From Parvibaculaceae bacterium (GTDB lineage: Bacteria > Pseudomonadota > Alphaproteobacteria > Parvibaculales > Parvibaculaceae), in NCBI GenBank assembly GCA_028283765.1, contig JAPWJY010000008.1:997001-1061000 (forward strand): a DNA stretch of 64,000 nucleotides, written 5' to 3'. Of the stretch, positions 35,476 to 45,480 are shown one piece after another; position 1 is the first letter of the stretch; each line of letters starts with the position of its first letter. A model generated the notes under the pieces. It had not been told where the DNA came from. It saw only the letters and a list, made by a program, of their open reading frames with translations, and ran no database searches. The position numbers and the translations under genes are program-made.

Positions 35476-37491
35476 TTAATTGTTCTTGCCGAGGCCGTTT
35501 TTCGCCGCCTGGGCGACCGCCTCGGCCGTTATGCCGAAATGTTTGTAAAGCTCGGGGGCCGGGCCACTCGCGCCAAATCCCGTCATGCCGACGAAACTGC
35601 CGCGCGCGCCCAGATAGCGGTCCCAGCCGAAACGGACTGCCGCCTCGACCACGACGCGGACCGTGTCGCCACCCAGCACTTCCTGCTTGAACGCCTCGGA
35701 CTGTTTTTCGAAGAGTTCCATGCCCGGCATCGAGACGACACGCGCCGCGATCCCTTCTTGCGCCAGCAGCTTTTGGGCCGCCAGAGCCACTTGGACCTCG
35801 GAACCCGTGCCAATCAGCGTCACGGCGGCAGTGCCGTTCGCGGGCGACAGCTCGTAAGCGCCCCGGGCGCAGAGGTTCTTGCCGCTGTCCTGCGTGCGGA
35901 CGGCGGCCAGATTCTGGCGCGAGAGGGCGAGCACGGTCGGAGTCTTTTCCGACTTGAGCGCGATTTCCCAGCATTCCAGCGTTTCCACCGCATCGGCGGG
36001 GCGCAGCACCTGAAGGTTGGGGATGAGGCGGAGCGCGGCCAGATGCTCGACCGGCTGATGGGTCGGGCCGTCCTCGCCGAGGCCGATGGAGTCATGGGTC
36101 AGCACATAGATCACGCGCTGTTCCATCAGCGCCGACAGGCGGATCGCCGGGCGGCAATAGTCGGAGAAGACGAGGAAGGTGCCCGAATAGGGGATAAAGC
36201 CCCGGTGGAGCGCGATGCCGTTCATCGCCGCCGCCATGCCATGTTCGCGGATGCCGTAATGGATGAAATCGCCGGAATAGTCGTCCGGCGTCACGGCCTT
36301 CTGGCTTTTGGCGCGGGTATTGTTGGAGCCCGTCAGATCGGCCGAGCCGCCGAGCAGTTCCGGGGCCACGGGCGCCAGCACGTTCAGCACTTCCTCGGAG
36401 GATTTGCGCGTCGCCCAGTTCGGCTTGTCGGCCACCAGCTTCTTCTTGAAGGCGGCGATGGTTTCGTCGAGCGCAGCCGGGAGCGCGCCGGAGAGGCGGC
36501 GCTCGAACTCGGTCCGGATGTCGGCGTCAAGCTGGCCCAGACGCTCCTCCCACGCCTTGCGGGCGTTGGAGCTGCGAAGCCCCGCCAGACGCCAGGCGTC
36601 CAGCGTGTCCGACGGCACCACGAAAGGCTCGTGCGGCCAGTTGAGCGTTTCGCGGACCTTGGCGATTTCTTCACCGCCGAGCGGCGAGCCGTGCACGCCG
36701 GAGGTTCCCTGCTTGGAAGGCGAGCCATAACCGATGATCGTCTTGCAGGCGATGAAGGTCGGCTTGTCGCTGTGCCGGGCGGTTTCGATGGCGGCGGCGA
36801 TGGCCTGGGCGTCATGCCCGTCGACCTGAAGCGTGTTCCAGCCCGCCGATTCAAACCGGCGCGGCTGATCGACGGAATCCGACAGGCTGACCGGCCCGTC
36901 GATGGAAATGCCGTTGTTGTCCCACAGCACGATGAGCTTCTTCAGCTTCAGATGCCCCGCGAAGGCGATGGCTTCCTGGCTGATGCCTTCCATCAGGCAG
37001 CCGTCGCCGACGATGGCATAGGTATAATGATCCACGACATCCTTGCCGAAACGGGCTGCCAGCATCGCTTCCGCGAGCGCCATGCCCGTTGCGTTGGCAA
37101 GACCCTGCCCGAGGGGGCCGGTCGTTGTCTCCACGCCCAGCGTATGGCCGAATTCCGGATGGCCGGGGGTCTTGCTGCCAAGCTGGCGGAAGTTCTTCAC
37201 TTCCTCGATCGGCATGTCTTTATAGCCGAGCAGGTAATTGAGCGCGTAGATGAGCATGGAGCCATGGCCCGCCGAGAGCACGAAGCGGTCGCGGTCCGGC
37301 CAGCTGGGGCTTCCGGGGCAGAATTTCAGGAATTTTGAAAAAAGCACGGTCGCCACGTCGGCCATGCCCATGGGCATGCCGGGATGGCCCGAATTGGCCT
37401 TCTGCACGGCATCCATGGCAAGGGCGCGGATCGCGTTCGCCATGGCGTCATGGGAAGCGTTGACGGCTGGATTCTCGGTTTTCGTCATCAT
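35476..37491 (-). CDS. tkt: Transketolase
   Basis: A 671-residue thiamine-diphosphate enzyme of the pentose phosphate pathway. Landmarks are [20 protein letters not shown] near the N-terminus, [13 protein letters not shown] with the Mg/ThDP motif, the central [21 protein letters not shown], and the C-terminal domain. Two adjacent ATGs (37491 and 37488) are possible starts. It leads the tkt-gap-pgk-fba cluster, an arrangement seen in many alphaproteobacteria. No phosphoribulokinase or RuBisCO genes are present, so this is not evidence for a Calvin cycle. Confidence 0.96.
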   Translation of the reverse strand: MMTKTENPAVNASHDAMANAIRALAMDAVQKANSGHPGMPMGMADVATVLFSKFLKFCPGSPSWPDRDRFVLSAGHGSMLIYALNYLLGYKDMPIEEVKNFRQLGSKTPGHPEFGHTLGVETTTGPLGQGLANATGMALAEAMLAARFGKDVVDHYTYAIVGDGCLMEGISQEAIAFAGHLKLKKLIVLWDNNGISIDGPVSLSDSVDQPRRFESAGWNTLQVDGHDAQAIAAAIETARHSDKPTFIACKTIIGYGSPSKQGTSGVHGSPLGGEEIAKVRETLNWPHEPFVVPSDTLDAWRLAGLRSSNARKAWEERLGQLDADIRTEFERRLSGALPAALDETIAAFKKKLVADKPNWATRKSSEEVLNVLAPVAPELLGGSADLTGSNNTRAKSQKAVTPDDYSGDFIHYGIREHGMAAAMNGIALHRGFIPYSGTFLVFSDYCRPAIRLSALMEQRVIYVLTHDSIGLGEDGPTHQPVEHLAALRLIPNLQVLRPADAVETLECWEIALKSEKTPTVLALSRQNLAAVRTQDSGKNLCARGAYELSPANGTAAVTLIGTGSEVQVALAAQKLLAQEGIAARVVSMPGMELFEKQSEAFKQEVLGGDTVRVVVEAAVRFGWDRYLGARGSFVGMTGFGASGPAPELYKHFGITAEAVAQAAKNGLGKNN

Positions 37492-37515
37492 GTACTCACA
37501 GAGGCTGGCCCATCG

Positions 37516-37541
37516 GACCGTCACCCCTCTATAGGACGGTC
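37516..37541 (-). promoter_or_regulatory. Inverted repeat around the presumed tkt -10 box
   Basis: On the minus strand GACCGTC and GACGGTC form a perfect 7-bp inverted repeat with a 12-bp centre that contains TATAGA, a plausible -10 box, 25 bp upstream of tkt. It has the geometry of an operator for the central-carbon cluster. The regulator is not identified. Confidence 0.4.
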
Positions 37542-37752
37542 AGGCCTGCTGTGCCAGTGGCCGGAAGCGGCACGGGGAACCCCGTCCGGCGGCCCATTAT
37601 TTTCCAGATCGCCACCCCTGGAGCAAGCGGCGCCACAATGACGAGGCCCTCAAGGTGAGTCAATGGCGATATCCGGGGCGATATCATGGGCGGAACGGTG
37701 GTGAATTTACGGTCTCGCCAGGGCCAAAAAACCAACTATCTCCTTCTGCTTG

Positions 37753-37782
37753 TTGACCTGTTTTCCCCCGCCTGCCTATCTT
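37753..37782 (+). promoter_or_regulatory. Candidate promoter for the coiled-coil/zapA genes
   Basis: TTGACC and TATCTT are spaced by 18 bp. The -35 box is close to consensus. It lies about 95 bp upstream of the ATG at 37878. Confidence 0.5.
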
Positions 37783-37877
37783 CACAGGCAGGATGAATAT
37801 TGCGATGTCACGGGGCCTCGGGGGGTCTTGTCCGCCGGGGCCATGCCGGCGATCAACTAGAGGAGGGGCCGACGCCC

Positions 37878-38435
37878 ATGTCGGCGGTACTCGAGCAAGC
37901 AAAAACGGGTCTGGACGAGGCTTTGGCCTCCCTTGAGGGAGCCATTATCCGCAGCGAACTGCGCGGTCCTTCGTCCGATAAATATGAGGCGGAGCTTGAT
38001 GCGCTCCGTCATGACAGGGCCCGGCTGGCCGAGCGGATCGATTCGGCCAAGGCGGAAATCCGCCAGCTTTCCGAACTGAACGAGATCGCCACGGCCGAAG
38101 CCGCGCAGGCGGCGGTGCTGGGAGCGGAACTTGCAGCGCTGAAGGATGAAAAGGCCGCGCTTGAGGCTGAAATCGAATCGGCACGGACGGCGCTTTCTGC
38201 CGCAAATGGCGAAATCGAGCGTTTGACCCGGCTCAGCCGGGAGACGTCGGCGCAGGCTGACCGGGCGAAAGCGCTGGAGGCCGAGCTTGCCGCCGCCGGG
38301 GCCGAGCAGGCGTCGCTGGCCGAGCAGCTCGATGCCGCCCGTTCGGAAATCCGTCATCTCGCGGCTTTGAACGAACGGGCCTCCGCCACCATCGGCGGGG
38401 CCATCGAGGGTCTTCGCAAGGCGCTGTCCGAGTAG
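37878..38435 (+). CDS. Coiled-coil protein upstream of zapA
   Basis: A 185-residue protein predicted by eye to be almost entirely coiled coil, with a repeated A-L-AE-AALKDE pattern and a repeated IRQLSELNE / IRHLAALNE motif (about 57-65 and 157-165). It lies 28 bp upstream of zapA and looks like the DUF4164-type genes that precede zapA in other alphaproteobacteria. That link suggests a division-related role, but it is only contextual. The preceding GAGGAGGGG is a strong ribosome-binding site. Confidence 0.7.
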   Translation: MSAVLEQAKTGLDEALASLEGAIIRSELRGPSSDKYEAELDALRHDRARLAERIDSAKAEIRQLSELNEIATAEAAQAAVLGAELAALKDEKAALEAEIESARTALSAANGEIERLTRLSRETSAQADRAKALEAELAAAGAEQASLAEQLDAARSEIRHLAALNERASATIGGAIEGLRKALSE

Positions 38436-38463
38436 ACAGGCAGACGAGACGGAAAGGATCAGG

Positions 38464-38829
38464 ATGGGGCAGGTATCGGTATCCGTACATGGCCGGGTTT
38501 ATCAGGTCGCCTGCGGCGATGGCGAGGAAGAGCGGGTCAGGGGACTTGCGGGCTATGTGGATCGCAAGGCCAACGAGCTTGCCAGCGAACTCGGCAATGT
38601 CACCGATGCGCTTCTTTTCCTGATGACCGGCCTTCTGATCGTGGACGAACTCTCTGAGAGCAAGAGCCGGATCGAGCAGCTTGAGCGCGATGTCGCCGCC
38701 CTCAAGGCGGAGCAGGAACTGGCGTCGCACCGGGCCGAGCAGGGCGAACGCAACGTCGCGGAGATGCTGGAGGCGACTGCCACCCGTATCCAGACGCTGG
38801 TCAAGCGGATCGACGACCCCGTCGGCTGA
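38464..38829 (+). CDS. zapA: Cell division protein ZapA
   Basis: A 121-residue protein starting MGQVSVSVHGRVYQVACGDGEEERVRGLAGYVDRKANELA (in parts), the ZapA N-terminal fold. A helical C-terminus follows (LIVDELSESKSRIEQLERDVAALKAEQ). ZapA binds FtsZ and bundles its filaments at the septum. The synteny zapA, 6S RNA locus, 5-formyl-THF cyclo-ligase is the classic one in proteobacteria. Confidence 0.92.
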   Translation: MGQVSVSVHGRVYQVACGDGEEERVRGLAGYVDRKANELASELGNVTDALLFLMTGLLIVDELSESKSRIEQLERDVAALKAEQELASHRAEQGERNVAEMLEATATRIQTLVKRIDDPVG

Positions 38830-38851
38830 ACAACTAAAACACCCCCGGCCC

Positions 38852-38881
38852 TTGACGATGGCCCCCCTCAGGTCCGATATG
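38852..38881 (+). promoter_or_regulatory. Promoter of the 6S RNA locus
   Basis: TTGACG (38852-38857) and GATATG (38876-38881) have 18-bp spacing. They sit just after zapA and point to a transcript starting near 38888, where the closing stem of the candidate 6S RNA begins. Confidence 0.5.
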
Positions 38882-38887
38882 GATGAA

Positions 38888-39046
38888 GGGTACTGCCTGG
38901 TTCGTCAGGACAACCATATATCTCGGGGCCTTACGGTCCTTTAGGGAACTGTCACTGGTGGAGATCCTGGTCTCCTGCACACGGTGCCCACCTACATTAG
39001 TAGGTCTCCGAGGATCACCGTTCCAACGGCCAGGTGGGCCCGCTTC
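38888..39046 (+). ncRNA. ssrS: 6S RNA (SsrS) candidate
   Basis: The segment lies between zapA and the 5-formyl-THF cyclo-ligase gene, the standard position of 6S RNA. Its ends can pair: GGTACTGCCTGG (38889-38900) with CCAGGTGGGCCC (39030-39041), ten of twelve positions including wobbles. The length of about 155-160 nt fits. A hairpin CCTAC-ATTA-GTAGG sits inside the 3' half. 6S RNA mimics an open promoter and sequesters sigma-70 RNA polymerase in stationary phase. I have not matched a covariance model. Confidence 0.7.
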
Positions 39047-39060
39047 ATGTATCTTCCGTC

Positions 39061-39660
39061 ATGCCGTCCATAGAGGCCGAAAAGCAGGCGGCACGCGCCA
39101 TTGCAAGGCAGGCCCGGCAGCAGGCCTTCGAGACCATGGCCGCCGGGGCGCCCGGTCTGGTTGCACGGCATTTTCTCGATCATTTCCGCCTTGAGCAGGG
39201 GGCGGTTGTCGCCGCCTATCTGCCCATCGGCACCGAAGTCAGCCCTTTGCCCCTGATCGAGCGGCTGGGCCTGTCGGGCGTGGTGACGGCGCTTCCGGTC
39301 ATCATCGAGCCCGCTGCACCGCTCGTCTTTGCCCGCTGGCGCCTTGGCGATGGTCTGAAGCCCGCATCCCACGGCACGCAGCAACCGCTCCATGACAAGG
39401 ATCGGGTGGAAGCGAATATCCTGCTGGTGCCGCTTCTGGCCTTCGATGGGCAGGGGCGAAGGCTCGGCTATGGCGGGGGCTTTTATGATCGCACGATCGC
39501 CGGTCTGCGCGAGGCGGGACGCCCGGTCCTGGCCATAGGCCTCGCTTTTTCCGCCCAGGAGGTGGAAGAACTGCCGCAGGATCCCTACGATCAGAAGCTT
39601 GATGGCGTGGTCACCGAACTCGGTGTCCGCCATTTCGACAGGACCGGTCTGAATATATGA
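39061..39660 (+). CDS. 5-formyltetrahydrofolate cyclo-ligase
   Basis: A 199-residue enzyme starting MPSIEAEKQAARAIARQARQ, which returns 5-formyl-THF to the folate pool as 5,10-methenyl-THF using ATP. The family signature LLVPLLAFDGQGRRLGYGGGFYDRTI (in two parts, about 121-146) carries the catalytic and ATP-binding residues. It is co-located with 6S RNA in the ssrS-ygfA arrangement. Its stop overlaps the next gene by four bases. Confidence 0.93.
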   Translation: MPSIEAEKQAARAIARQARQQAFETMAAGAPGLVARHFLDHFRLEQGAVVAAYLPIGTEVSPLPLIERLGLSGVVTALPVIIEPAAPLVFARWRLGDGLKPASHGTQQPLHDKDRVEANILLVPLLAFDGQGRRLGYGGGFYDRTIAGLREAGRPVLAIGLAFSAQEVEELPQDPYDQKLDGVVTELGVRHFDRTGLNI

Positions 39661-40469
39661 GAATTCTGTTTTTTGGCGATGTGGTCGGACGTTCGGCCCG
39701 CGACGCCCTTGTCGATGAAGTGCCCGGACTGCGCCGCAAGCTCGGCATCGACGTCGTCGTGGTCAATGGCGAGAACGCCGCCGCCGGTTTCGGCATCACC
39801 CAGACCATCTGCGATGAGATGTTCGGCGCGGGCGTCGATGCCATCACGCTTGGCAATCATGCCTGGGACCAGCGCGAGGCGCTGGTTCATATCGAGCGCG
39901 AGCCGCGCCTGATCCGCCCTGTGAACTTTCCCAAGGGGACACCGGGCCGGGGCGCGAGCCTGCTCGAAATCGCCAGCGGCGAGCGCATTCTGGTCATCAA
40001 CGCCATGGGCCGCGTCTTCATGGATGCGCTGGATGACCCGTTCCATGCGGTCGAGCGCGAGATCGAGGCCTGCCCGCTTGGCGTGGCCGCTGACGCCATT
40101 CTGGTGGATTTCCACGGCGAGGCGACCTCGGAAAAGATGGCGATGGGCCATTTCTGCGACGGGCGGGCGAGCTTTGTAGTGGGCACCCACAGCCATGTGC
40201 CAACCGCCGACGCCCAGATCCTGCCCGGCGGCACCGCTTACCAGACGGACGCGGGGATGTGCGGCGACTATGATTCCGTGATCGGTATGCAGAAGGAGGA
40301 GCCGGTCAACCGGTTCCTGACCAAGATCGCGTCCGGGCGCTTCCAGCCCGCGCTTGGGCCCGCGACGCTCTGCGGCGTTTTTGTGGAAACGGACCGCAAG
40401 ACGGGCCTTGCCACCCGGATCGAGCCCCTGCGGCTCGGCGGCCGGCTGAAGTCCGCCATGCCGGAATAG
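39657..40469 (+). CDS. YmdB-type metallophosphoesterase (TIGR00282)
   Basis: A 270-residue calcineurin-like phosphoesterase. Metal-binding residues are visible in LFFGDVVGRSARDAL (near 4-18), NGENAAAGFG (near 39-48), TLGNHAWDQ (near 64-72), VDFHGEATSEK (near 148-158) and GTHSHVPTADAQ (near 174-185). In Bacillus and Mycoplasma this family hydrolyses cyclic nucleotides. It overlaps the preceding folate gene by four bases. Confidence 0.9.
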   Translation: MRILFFGDVVGRSARDALVDEVPGLRRKLGIDVVVVNGENAAAGFGITQTICDEMFGAGVDAITLGNHAWDQREALVHIEREPRLIRPVNFPKGTPGRGASLLEIASGERILVINAMGRVFMDALDDPFHAVEREIEACPLGVAADAILVDFHGEATSEKMAMGHFCDGRASFVVGTHSHVPTADAQILPGGTAYQTDAGMCGDYDSVIGMQKEEPVNRFLTKIASGRFQPALGPATLCGVFVETDRKTGLATRIEPLRLGGRLKSAMPE

Positions 40470-41065
40470 CGGATATCGTTCCTTCCATCCAAAACATAGA
40501 CGAAAGTTTTATATGTCTGGCCTCATTGTATTCGAGGAAGGGTTACGCCCCGTCTCCGGCAACCGAGGTGGGGTAGCCACCGGAGACGAGGCGTAGCTGC
40601 CACCGCGATGAAGCGGCGCACAAGGTCTGGGGACGCGAGAGTTTGGCGGGACCGCGGGCCAGACCTTTCATGGCCGTCCCTGAGAGGGGTAAACCCAGGA
40701 GCGGCATACGCTGGTAGTATATTTGATCTATCATTTGGGGTAAGGCGTTAATAGGACTAAAGGATTATAAATGAGAGCGATTGGCCGGATTGTCCCAATA
40801 CGGTGCTTTTCCTGCCCCGGACTGGGTGGGCGGTCCGTTCAGGCAGGGTGGGTGCGGCAATAGCCGGGTTGAAGGCCTGAATGCCCGGGCTCTGGATTTC
40901 ACCGGCCCGGCCACTTATAACTGCGCGAGAAATCAGACAGGCGTGGCGTCCCGGGGTGACGGGCATGCCTGTGCGCGGTTTACGCTCGCCTGTTGCGGGC
41001 CGTTCAACCCAGTCATCCGCATTCGAACCCCGATATTCGACCTGAAGCATCCGACCGGAGTCCCT
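40470..41065. other. 596-bp intergenic region with strong secondary structure
   Basis: No convincing gene lies here. The 5' half has a long GC-rich stem-loop run (separate entry). The 40700-40790 part is AT-richer (AGTATATTTGATCTATCATTT, then ATTATAAATGAGAG), and from 40800 to 41060 the sequence is ordinary GC-rich upstream DNA of yebC. A minus-strand frame across the stems (40543-40734) encodes 63 residues with no recognisable family. Confidence 0.6.
40544..40667. ncRNA. Unassigned structured RNA or repeat element
   Basis: Three stems are readable. Stem 1: TACGCC plus CGTCTCCGG (40544-40559) pairs with CCGGAGACG plus GGCGTA (40580-40595), interrupted by one mismatch. Stem 2: CCGC-GATGAA-GCGG (about 40603-40616). 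Stem 3: AAGGTCTGG (40622-40630) with CCAGACCTT (40659-40667), perfect 9 bp. The strand is not settled; a minus-strand TATACT box lies just upstream on that strand at about 40716-40721. I could not match it to tmRNA, RNase P, SRP RNA or a riboswitch class I know. Confidence 0.5.
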
Positions 41066-41812
41066 ATGGCAGGCCATTCACAATTCAAGAACATCATGTA
41101 CCGCAAGGGTGCGCAGGATAAGAAGCGCTCCAAGATGTTCTCAAAGCTCGGCAAGGAAATCACTGTCGCGGCGAAAATGGGCATGGCCGACCCGGAATAT
41201 AATCCCCGCCTGCGTGCCGCCATCATCGCGGCCCGCGCCCAGAACATGCCGAAAGACAATATCGAGCGGGCGATCAAGAAGAGTCTGGAAGCTGGCGGCG
41301 ACAATTATGACGAGGTGCGCTACGAGGGCTTCGGTCCCGGCGGCGTCGGCGTCATCATCGAGGCGCTGACCGACAACCGCAACCGCACCGCGAGCGACGT
41401 GCGCGCCATCTTCACCAAGAATGGCGGCAATCTGGGTGAGACGGGCTCGGTTTCGTTCGGCTTCGACCATGTCGGCTCCATCGAGTTCGCCCCTGAGGTC
41501 GCCGATGCCGACGCCATGCTGGAAGCCGCCATCGACGCAGGCGCCGAGGATTGCCAGTCCGACGAGAACGGCCACACGCTGACCACCAGCATGGAAGACG
41601 TTCACGGCATCGCCCGGGCGCTTGAGGCGAAGTTCGGCGAGCCGCGCTCGGTCACCATCATCTGGAAGCCGCAGGTCAGCATTGCGCTCGATGACGAGAA
41701 GGCGCAGACCATGCTCAAGATGCTCGACGCGCTGGACGACAACGACGACGTGCAGCAAGTTTATGCGAACTTCGAGATGTCTGATTCGTTCATGGAGAAG
41801 ATGTCGGCCTGA
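41066..41812 (+). CDS. yebC: YebC/PmpR-family protein (TACO1 type)
   Basis: A 248-residue protein starting [37 protein letters not shown] (in parts), the conserved YebC N-terminus. The middle has [40 protein letters not shown] (in parts). YebC relatives were long annotated as transcriptional regulators; recent work on the family connects them to translation of proline-rich stretches. ATG 41066 is chosen; the frame remains open upstream to 40781 without homology. It precedes ruvC by 24 bp, a conserved arrangement. Confidence 0.95.
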   Translation: MAGHSQFKNIMYRKGAQDKKRSKMFSKLGKEITVAAKMGMADPEYNPRLRAAIIAARAQNMPKDNIERAIKKSLEAGGDNYDEVRYEGFGPGGVGVIIEALTDNRNRTASDVRAIFTKNGGNLGETGSVSFGFDHVGSIEFAPEVADADAMLEAAIDAGAEDCQSDENGHTLTTSMEDVHGIARALEAKFGEPRSVTIIWKPQVSIALDDEKAQTMLKMLDALDDNDDVQQVYANFEMSDSFMEKMSA

Positions 41813-41836
41813 TCTCTTGCGAAAGTCTGGCTGCCC

Positions 41837-42364
41837 ATGCCCCACGTCCGGCGATTCCTCGGCCTTGATCCCGGTCTGCGCTCGACCGGCTGGGGAGTCA
41901 TCGAGATGGAGGGCACGCGCCTGCGCCATCTGGGCAACGGCACCCTCAAGACCCATGACAGGCTTTCCCTCGCCGAGCGTCTGGTCCAGCTTGAGCGCGC
42001 GCTCGTCCTGATCGTCGATGAATGGCGGCCCGATACGGCGGCGGTGGAAAACGCCTTCATGGCGAAGGATGCGCCTGCCGCTCTCAAGCTCGGTCAGGCG
42101 CGCGCGATCTGCCTGCTGGTGCCCGCCCGCGCCGGGCTTGGTGTCGCCGAATATGCCTCGACCCAGGTGAAGAAGGCGGTCGTCGGTGCGGGCCATGCAG
42201 CCAAGGATCAGGTCGGCCTGATGGTCTCGATGCTGCTGCCGGGGGTCACCCTTCATTCCGAACATTCAGCCGACGCGCTCGCGATCGCCATCACGCACGC
42301 TCATCTGGAAGCCAGCACCTTGCGCGTCGAGGCTGCGCTGGCGAAAGCGGGGGCGGGGCGATGA
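41837..42364 (+). CDS. ruvC: Holliday junction endonuclease RuvC
   Basis: A 175-residue nuclease that resolves Holliday junctions with RuvAB. The N-terminal acidic motif is [17 protein letters not shown], with further acidic residues in [10 protein letters not shown] and [14 protein letters not shown]. Its last bases overlap the ruvA start (ATGA). Confidence 0.96.
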   Translation: MPHVRRFLGLDPGLRSTGWGVIEMEGTRLRHLGNGTLKTHDRLSLAERLVQLERALVLIVDEWRPDTAAVENAFMAKDAPAALKLGQARAICLLVPARAGLGVAEYASTQVKKAVVGAGHAAKDQVGLMVSMLLPGVTLHSEHSADALAIAITHAHLEASTLRVEAALAKAGAGR

Positions 42365-42981
42365 TCGGCAAGCTGAGGGGCATCGTCGATTCCACCGGCG
42401 AGGACTGGGCCATCGTCGATGTGGCGGGGGTCGGCTATCTCGTTCACTGTTCCATGCGCACGCTGGGCGATCTCCATGCGGGCGATCCGGTGACCCTGTT
42501 CATCGAAACGCAGGTGCGCGAGGACGCGATCACGCTGGTCGGCTTTGCCAGCGAGGCGGAGCGAGACTGGTTCAGGCTGGTTTTCACCGTGCAGGGCGTC
42601 GGCACCCGGGTGGCGCTGTCGCTGCTCTCCGCGCTTTCGCCTTCGGAACTCGCTTCCGCATTGGCGCGCGAGGACAAGAAATCCATCGAGCGGGCGAATG
42701 GCGTCGGGCCTCGCCTTGCCTCGCGCATCGTCACGGAATTGAAGGACAAGGTGCCCGCCCGGCTGGGCCTTGCCTCCGCGCTCACGGCCGCGCCCGCGGA
42801 AAAATCCGTCAACGGATCGGGGAGCGGCGCGATGAAGGATGCGATCTCCGCGCTCGCCAATCTGGGCTATCCCTCCGCGCAGGCGGCCGGGGCCATCGCG
42901 GCGGCGGCCGACAAGCTGGGGGCCGAAGCCGGGCCTGAAATGCTGATCCGTCAGGGCCTGAAGGAGCTGGCGAAATCATGA
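42361..42981 (+). CDS. ruvA: Holliday junction helicase subunit RuvA
   Basis: A 206-residue protein starting [16 protein letters not shown]. It binds four-way junctions as a tetramer and positions RuvB. The OB-fold N-domain is followed by helix-hairpin-helix motifs ([39 protein letters not shown], in parts) and a C-terminal domain [19 protein letters not shown]. It overlaps both ruvC and ruvB by four bases. Confidence 0.96.
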   Translation: MIGKLRGIVDSTGEDWAIVDVAGVGYLVHCSMRTLGDLHAGDPVTLFIETQVREDAITLVGFASEAERDWFRLVFTVQGVGTRVALSLLSALSPSELASALAREDKKSIERANGVGPRLASRIVTELKDKVPARLGLASALTAAPAEKSVNGSGSGAMKDAISALANLGYPSAQAAGAIAAAADKLGAEAGPEMLIRQGLKELAKS

Positions 42982-44015
42982 GCGAACGGCTGGTGACGGC
43001 GCTTCAGCGCGATGAGGATGTGACCGACAAGGCGTTGCGGCCCCGCGACCTCGACAGTTTCGTCGGGCAGGCGCAGGCGCGGGCCAATCTCTCCGTATTC
43101 ATCGAGGCGGCCCGGACGAGGGGCGAGGCGCTCGACCATGTGCTGTTCGCAGGTCCCCCGGGCCTTGGCAAGACCACGCTCGCCCAGATCGTCGCCCGCG
43201 AGCTTGGCGTCAATTTCAAGGCAACGTCCGGGCCCGTCATATCGAAGGCCGGGGATCTTGCCGCGCTGCTGACCAATCTTGAGCCGCGCGACGTCCTGTT
43301 CATCGATGAGATTCACCGCCTCAATCCGGCAGTCGAGGAAATTCTCTATCCGGCGATGGAGGATTTCCAGCTTGACCTGATGATCGGCGAGGGGCCGGGC
43401 GCGCGCTCGGTCAAGATCGATCTCGCCCCCTTCACGCTGGTCGGGGCGACCACGCGCACGGGGCTTCTCACCACGCCGCTGCGCGATCGCTTCGGCATTC
43501 CCGTCCGGCTCAATTTCTACGAGATCGCCGAGCTTGAGCAGATCGTGCGCCGGGGCGCGGACCTGCTCGACATTGGCATGACCGGCGAGGGCGCCCACGA
43601 GATCGCGCGCCGGGCGCGCGGCACGCCGCGCGTTGCCGGGCGTCTGCTGCGCCGGGTTCGCGACTTCGCCATTGTCGATGGCGTGCCCGCCATCGACGCG
43701 AAGGTGGCCGACCATGCATTGCGCCGCCTTGAAGTCGACGAGCGCGGTCTCGATGCCCTCGACCACCGCTATCTGCGCGCCATCGCCGTTACCTTCGCGG
43801 GCGGTCCTGTCGGCATCGAGACCATCGCGGCGGCCATGAGCGAGCCGCGCGACGCCATCGAGGAGATTATCGAGCCCTATCTGATCCAGCAGGGCTTCGT
43901 GAACCGCACCCCGCGCGGGCGCACGTTGACGCCTGCCGCCTTCGCCCATCTGGGCTTCGATGTGCCGGCGGGGCCGGCCGGGCAGGGCGCGCTTTTCAAC
44001 GGGGATGATCTGTGA
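42978..44015 (+). CDS. ruvB: Holliday junction branch migration ATPase RuvB
   Basis: A 345-residue AAA+ motor. Walker A is [12 protein letters not shown] (about 57-68), Walker B FIDEIHRL (about 109-116), with the sensor region [18 protein letters not shown] and the winged-helix C-domain ([22 protein letters not shown]). It acts as hexamers flanking RuvA. The stop is overlapped by the GTG of ybgC. Confidence 0.97.
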   Translation: MSERLVTALQRDEDVTDKALRPRDLDSFVGQAQARANLSVFIEAARTRGEALDHVLFAGPPGLGKTTLAQIVARELGVNFKATSGPVISKAGDLAALLTNLEPRDVLFIDEIHRLNPAVEEILYPAMEDFQLDLMIGEGPGARSVKIDLAPFTLVGATTRTGLLTTPLRDRFGIPVRLNFYEIAELEQIVRRGADLLDIGMTGEGAHEIARRARGTPRVAGRLLRRVRDFAIVDGVPAIDAKVADHALRRLEVDERGLDALDHRYLRAIAVTFAGGPVGIETIAAAMSEPRDAIEEIIEPYLIQQGFVNRTPRGRTLTPAAFAHLGFDVPAGPAGQGALFNGDDL

Positions 44016-44506
44016 GCGGCATAGTGCCACAGGCGTGGCCTGATCTGGCGGGCCGTCTTGCCGGCAAGGTGCACGTACTGCCGGTCCGCGTTTATTATGA
44101 GGACACGGATTTTTCCGGCATCGTCTATCACGCCAACTATCTGCGCTTTGCCGAGCGTGGCCGGTCGGATTTCCTGCGTCTCATGGGCATCAACCATAAC
44201 GAGCTTTTCGCCGGGGCGGAGCCGCTGGCCTTCGCCGTGCACCGGATGGAGATCGAGTTCCTGAAGCCCGCCCGGATTGATGACCGGCTGGAGGTACATA
44301 CCCGTTATGTCAGGGGGGCCGGCGCGCGCATCGAGGCGGTGCAGAAGATATATCGCCTCGACGCGGAAAAACCGCCGGAGGAAATCTGGCGGGCCCATGT
44401 CTTTGCCGCCTGCATCGACGGAAACGGCCGGGCCAGACGTTTGCCTCAAGCCGTCGTCGAGGCGCTCGCCCTTCACCTCGATGAAGGCGCGAATCACAAA
44501 AGGTAA
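44012..44506 (+). CDS. ybgC: Tol-Pal-associated acyl-CoA thioesterase YbgC
   Basis: A 164-residue hotdog thioesterase with the signature [29 protein letters not shown] (in parts, about 28-56), including the catalytic Asp of the YbgC family. It starts with GTG inside the end of ruvB. In the family it hydrolyses acyl-CoA or acyl-ACP at the membrane and is encoded with tol-pal. Here tolQ follows after 236 bp, so it is transcriptionally closer to ruvCAB. Confidence 0.93.
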   Translation: MSGIVPQAWPDLAGRLAGKVHVLPVRVYYEDTDFSGIVYHANYLRFAERGRSDFLRLMGINHNELFAGAEPLAFAVHRMEIEFLKPARIDDRLEVHTRYVRGAGARIEAVQKIYRLDAEKPPEEIWRAHVFAACIDGNGRARRLPQAVVEALALHLDEGANHKR

Positions 44507-44560
44507 AAAATGTTTATCATTGTTGTGACGCAGGCCTGTGGATCAACTAACCTGTAAAAG

Positions 44561-44590
44561 GGGTGGCGAATCGCGCAGAACGCCACTCTT
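44561..44590 (+). terminator. Possible terminator between ybgC and tolQ
   Basis: GTGGCG and CGCCAC pair around a 12-nt loop and are followed by TCTTTC. The stem can extend by weaker pairs to about nine. It may end the ruvCAB-ybgC transcript. The rest of the 236-bp gap shows no gene. Confidence 0.4.
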
Positions 44591-44742
44591 TCGTCATATT
44601 TAGGCAACTATCTACCGACCAAATCCCGTCAAGACTCTGCGTGGTATGGGCGAATCAGGGTGGGGGCTATGCTCTGGCGTGCCAATAGCATATTCATGCC
44701 CCGGACGGAGCCGCGTGTCGGCGAACTTGGAGACTGAGTTTT

Positions 44743-45477
<735 letters not shown>

Positions 45478-45480
45478 CTC

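Larger units (their letters stand above)
37492..37877. other. Divergent intergenic region between tkt and the zapA cluster
   Basis: A 386-bp gap with promoters for both sides. No gene is convincing here. It contains the tkt inverted repeat near one end and the promoter listed separately near the other; the centre shows no recognisable structure apart from the direct repeat GGCGATATC (37669-37677 and 37678-37686 region). Confidence 0.4.

Noticed and set aside
35476-37491. Calvin-cycle (cbb) operon
   Set aside because: tkt, gap, pgk and fba are present but phosphoribulokinase and RuBisCO genes are not; ordinary central metabolism suffices.
40544-40740. tmRNA, RNase P or SRP RNA
   Set aside because: No Ala-Asn-Asp-Asn tag reading, no GAGGAAAGTCC block of RNase P and no GGAAGCAGCC-like SRP loop on either strand.
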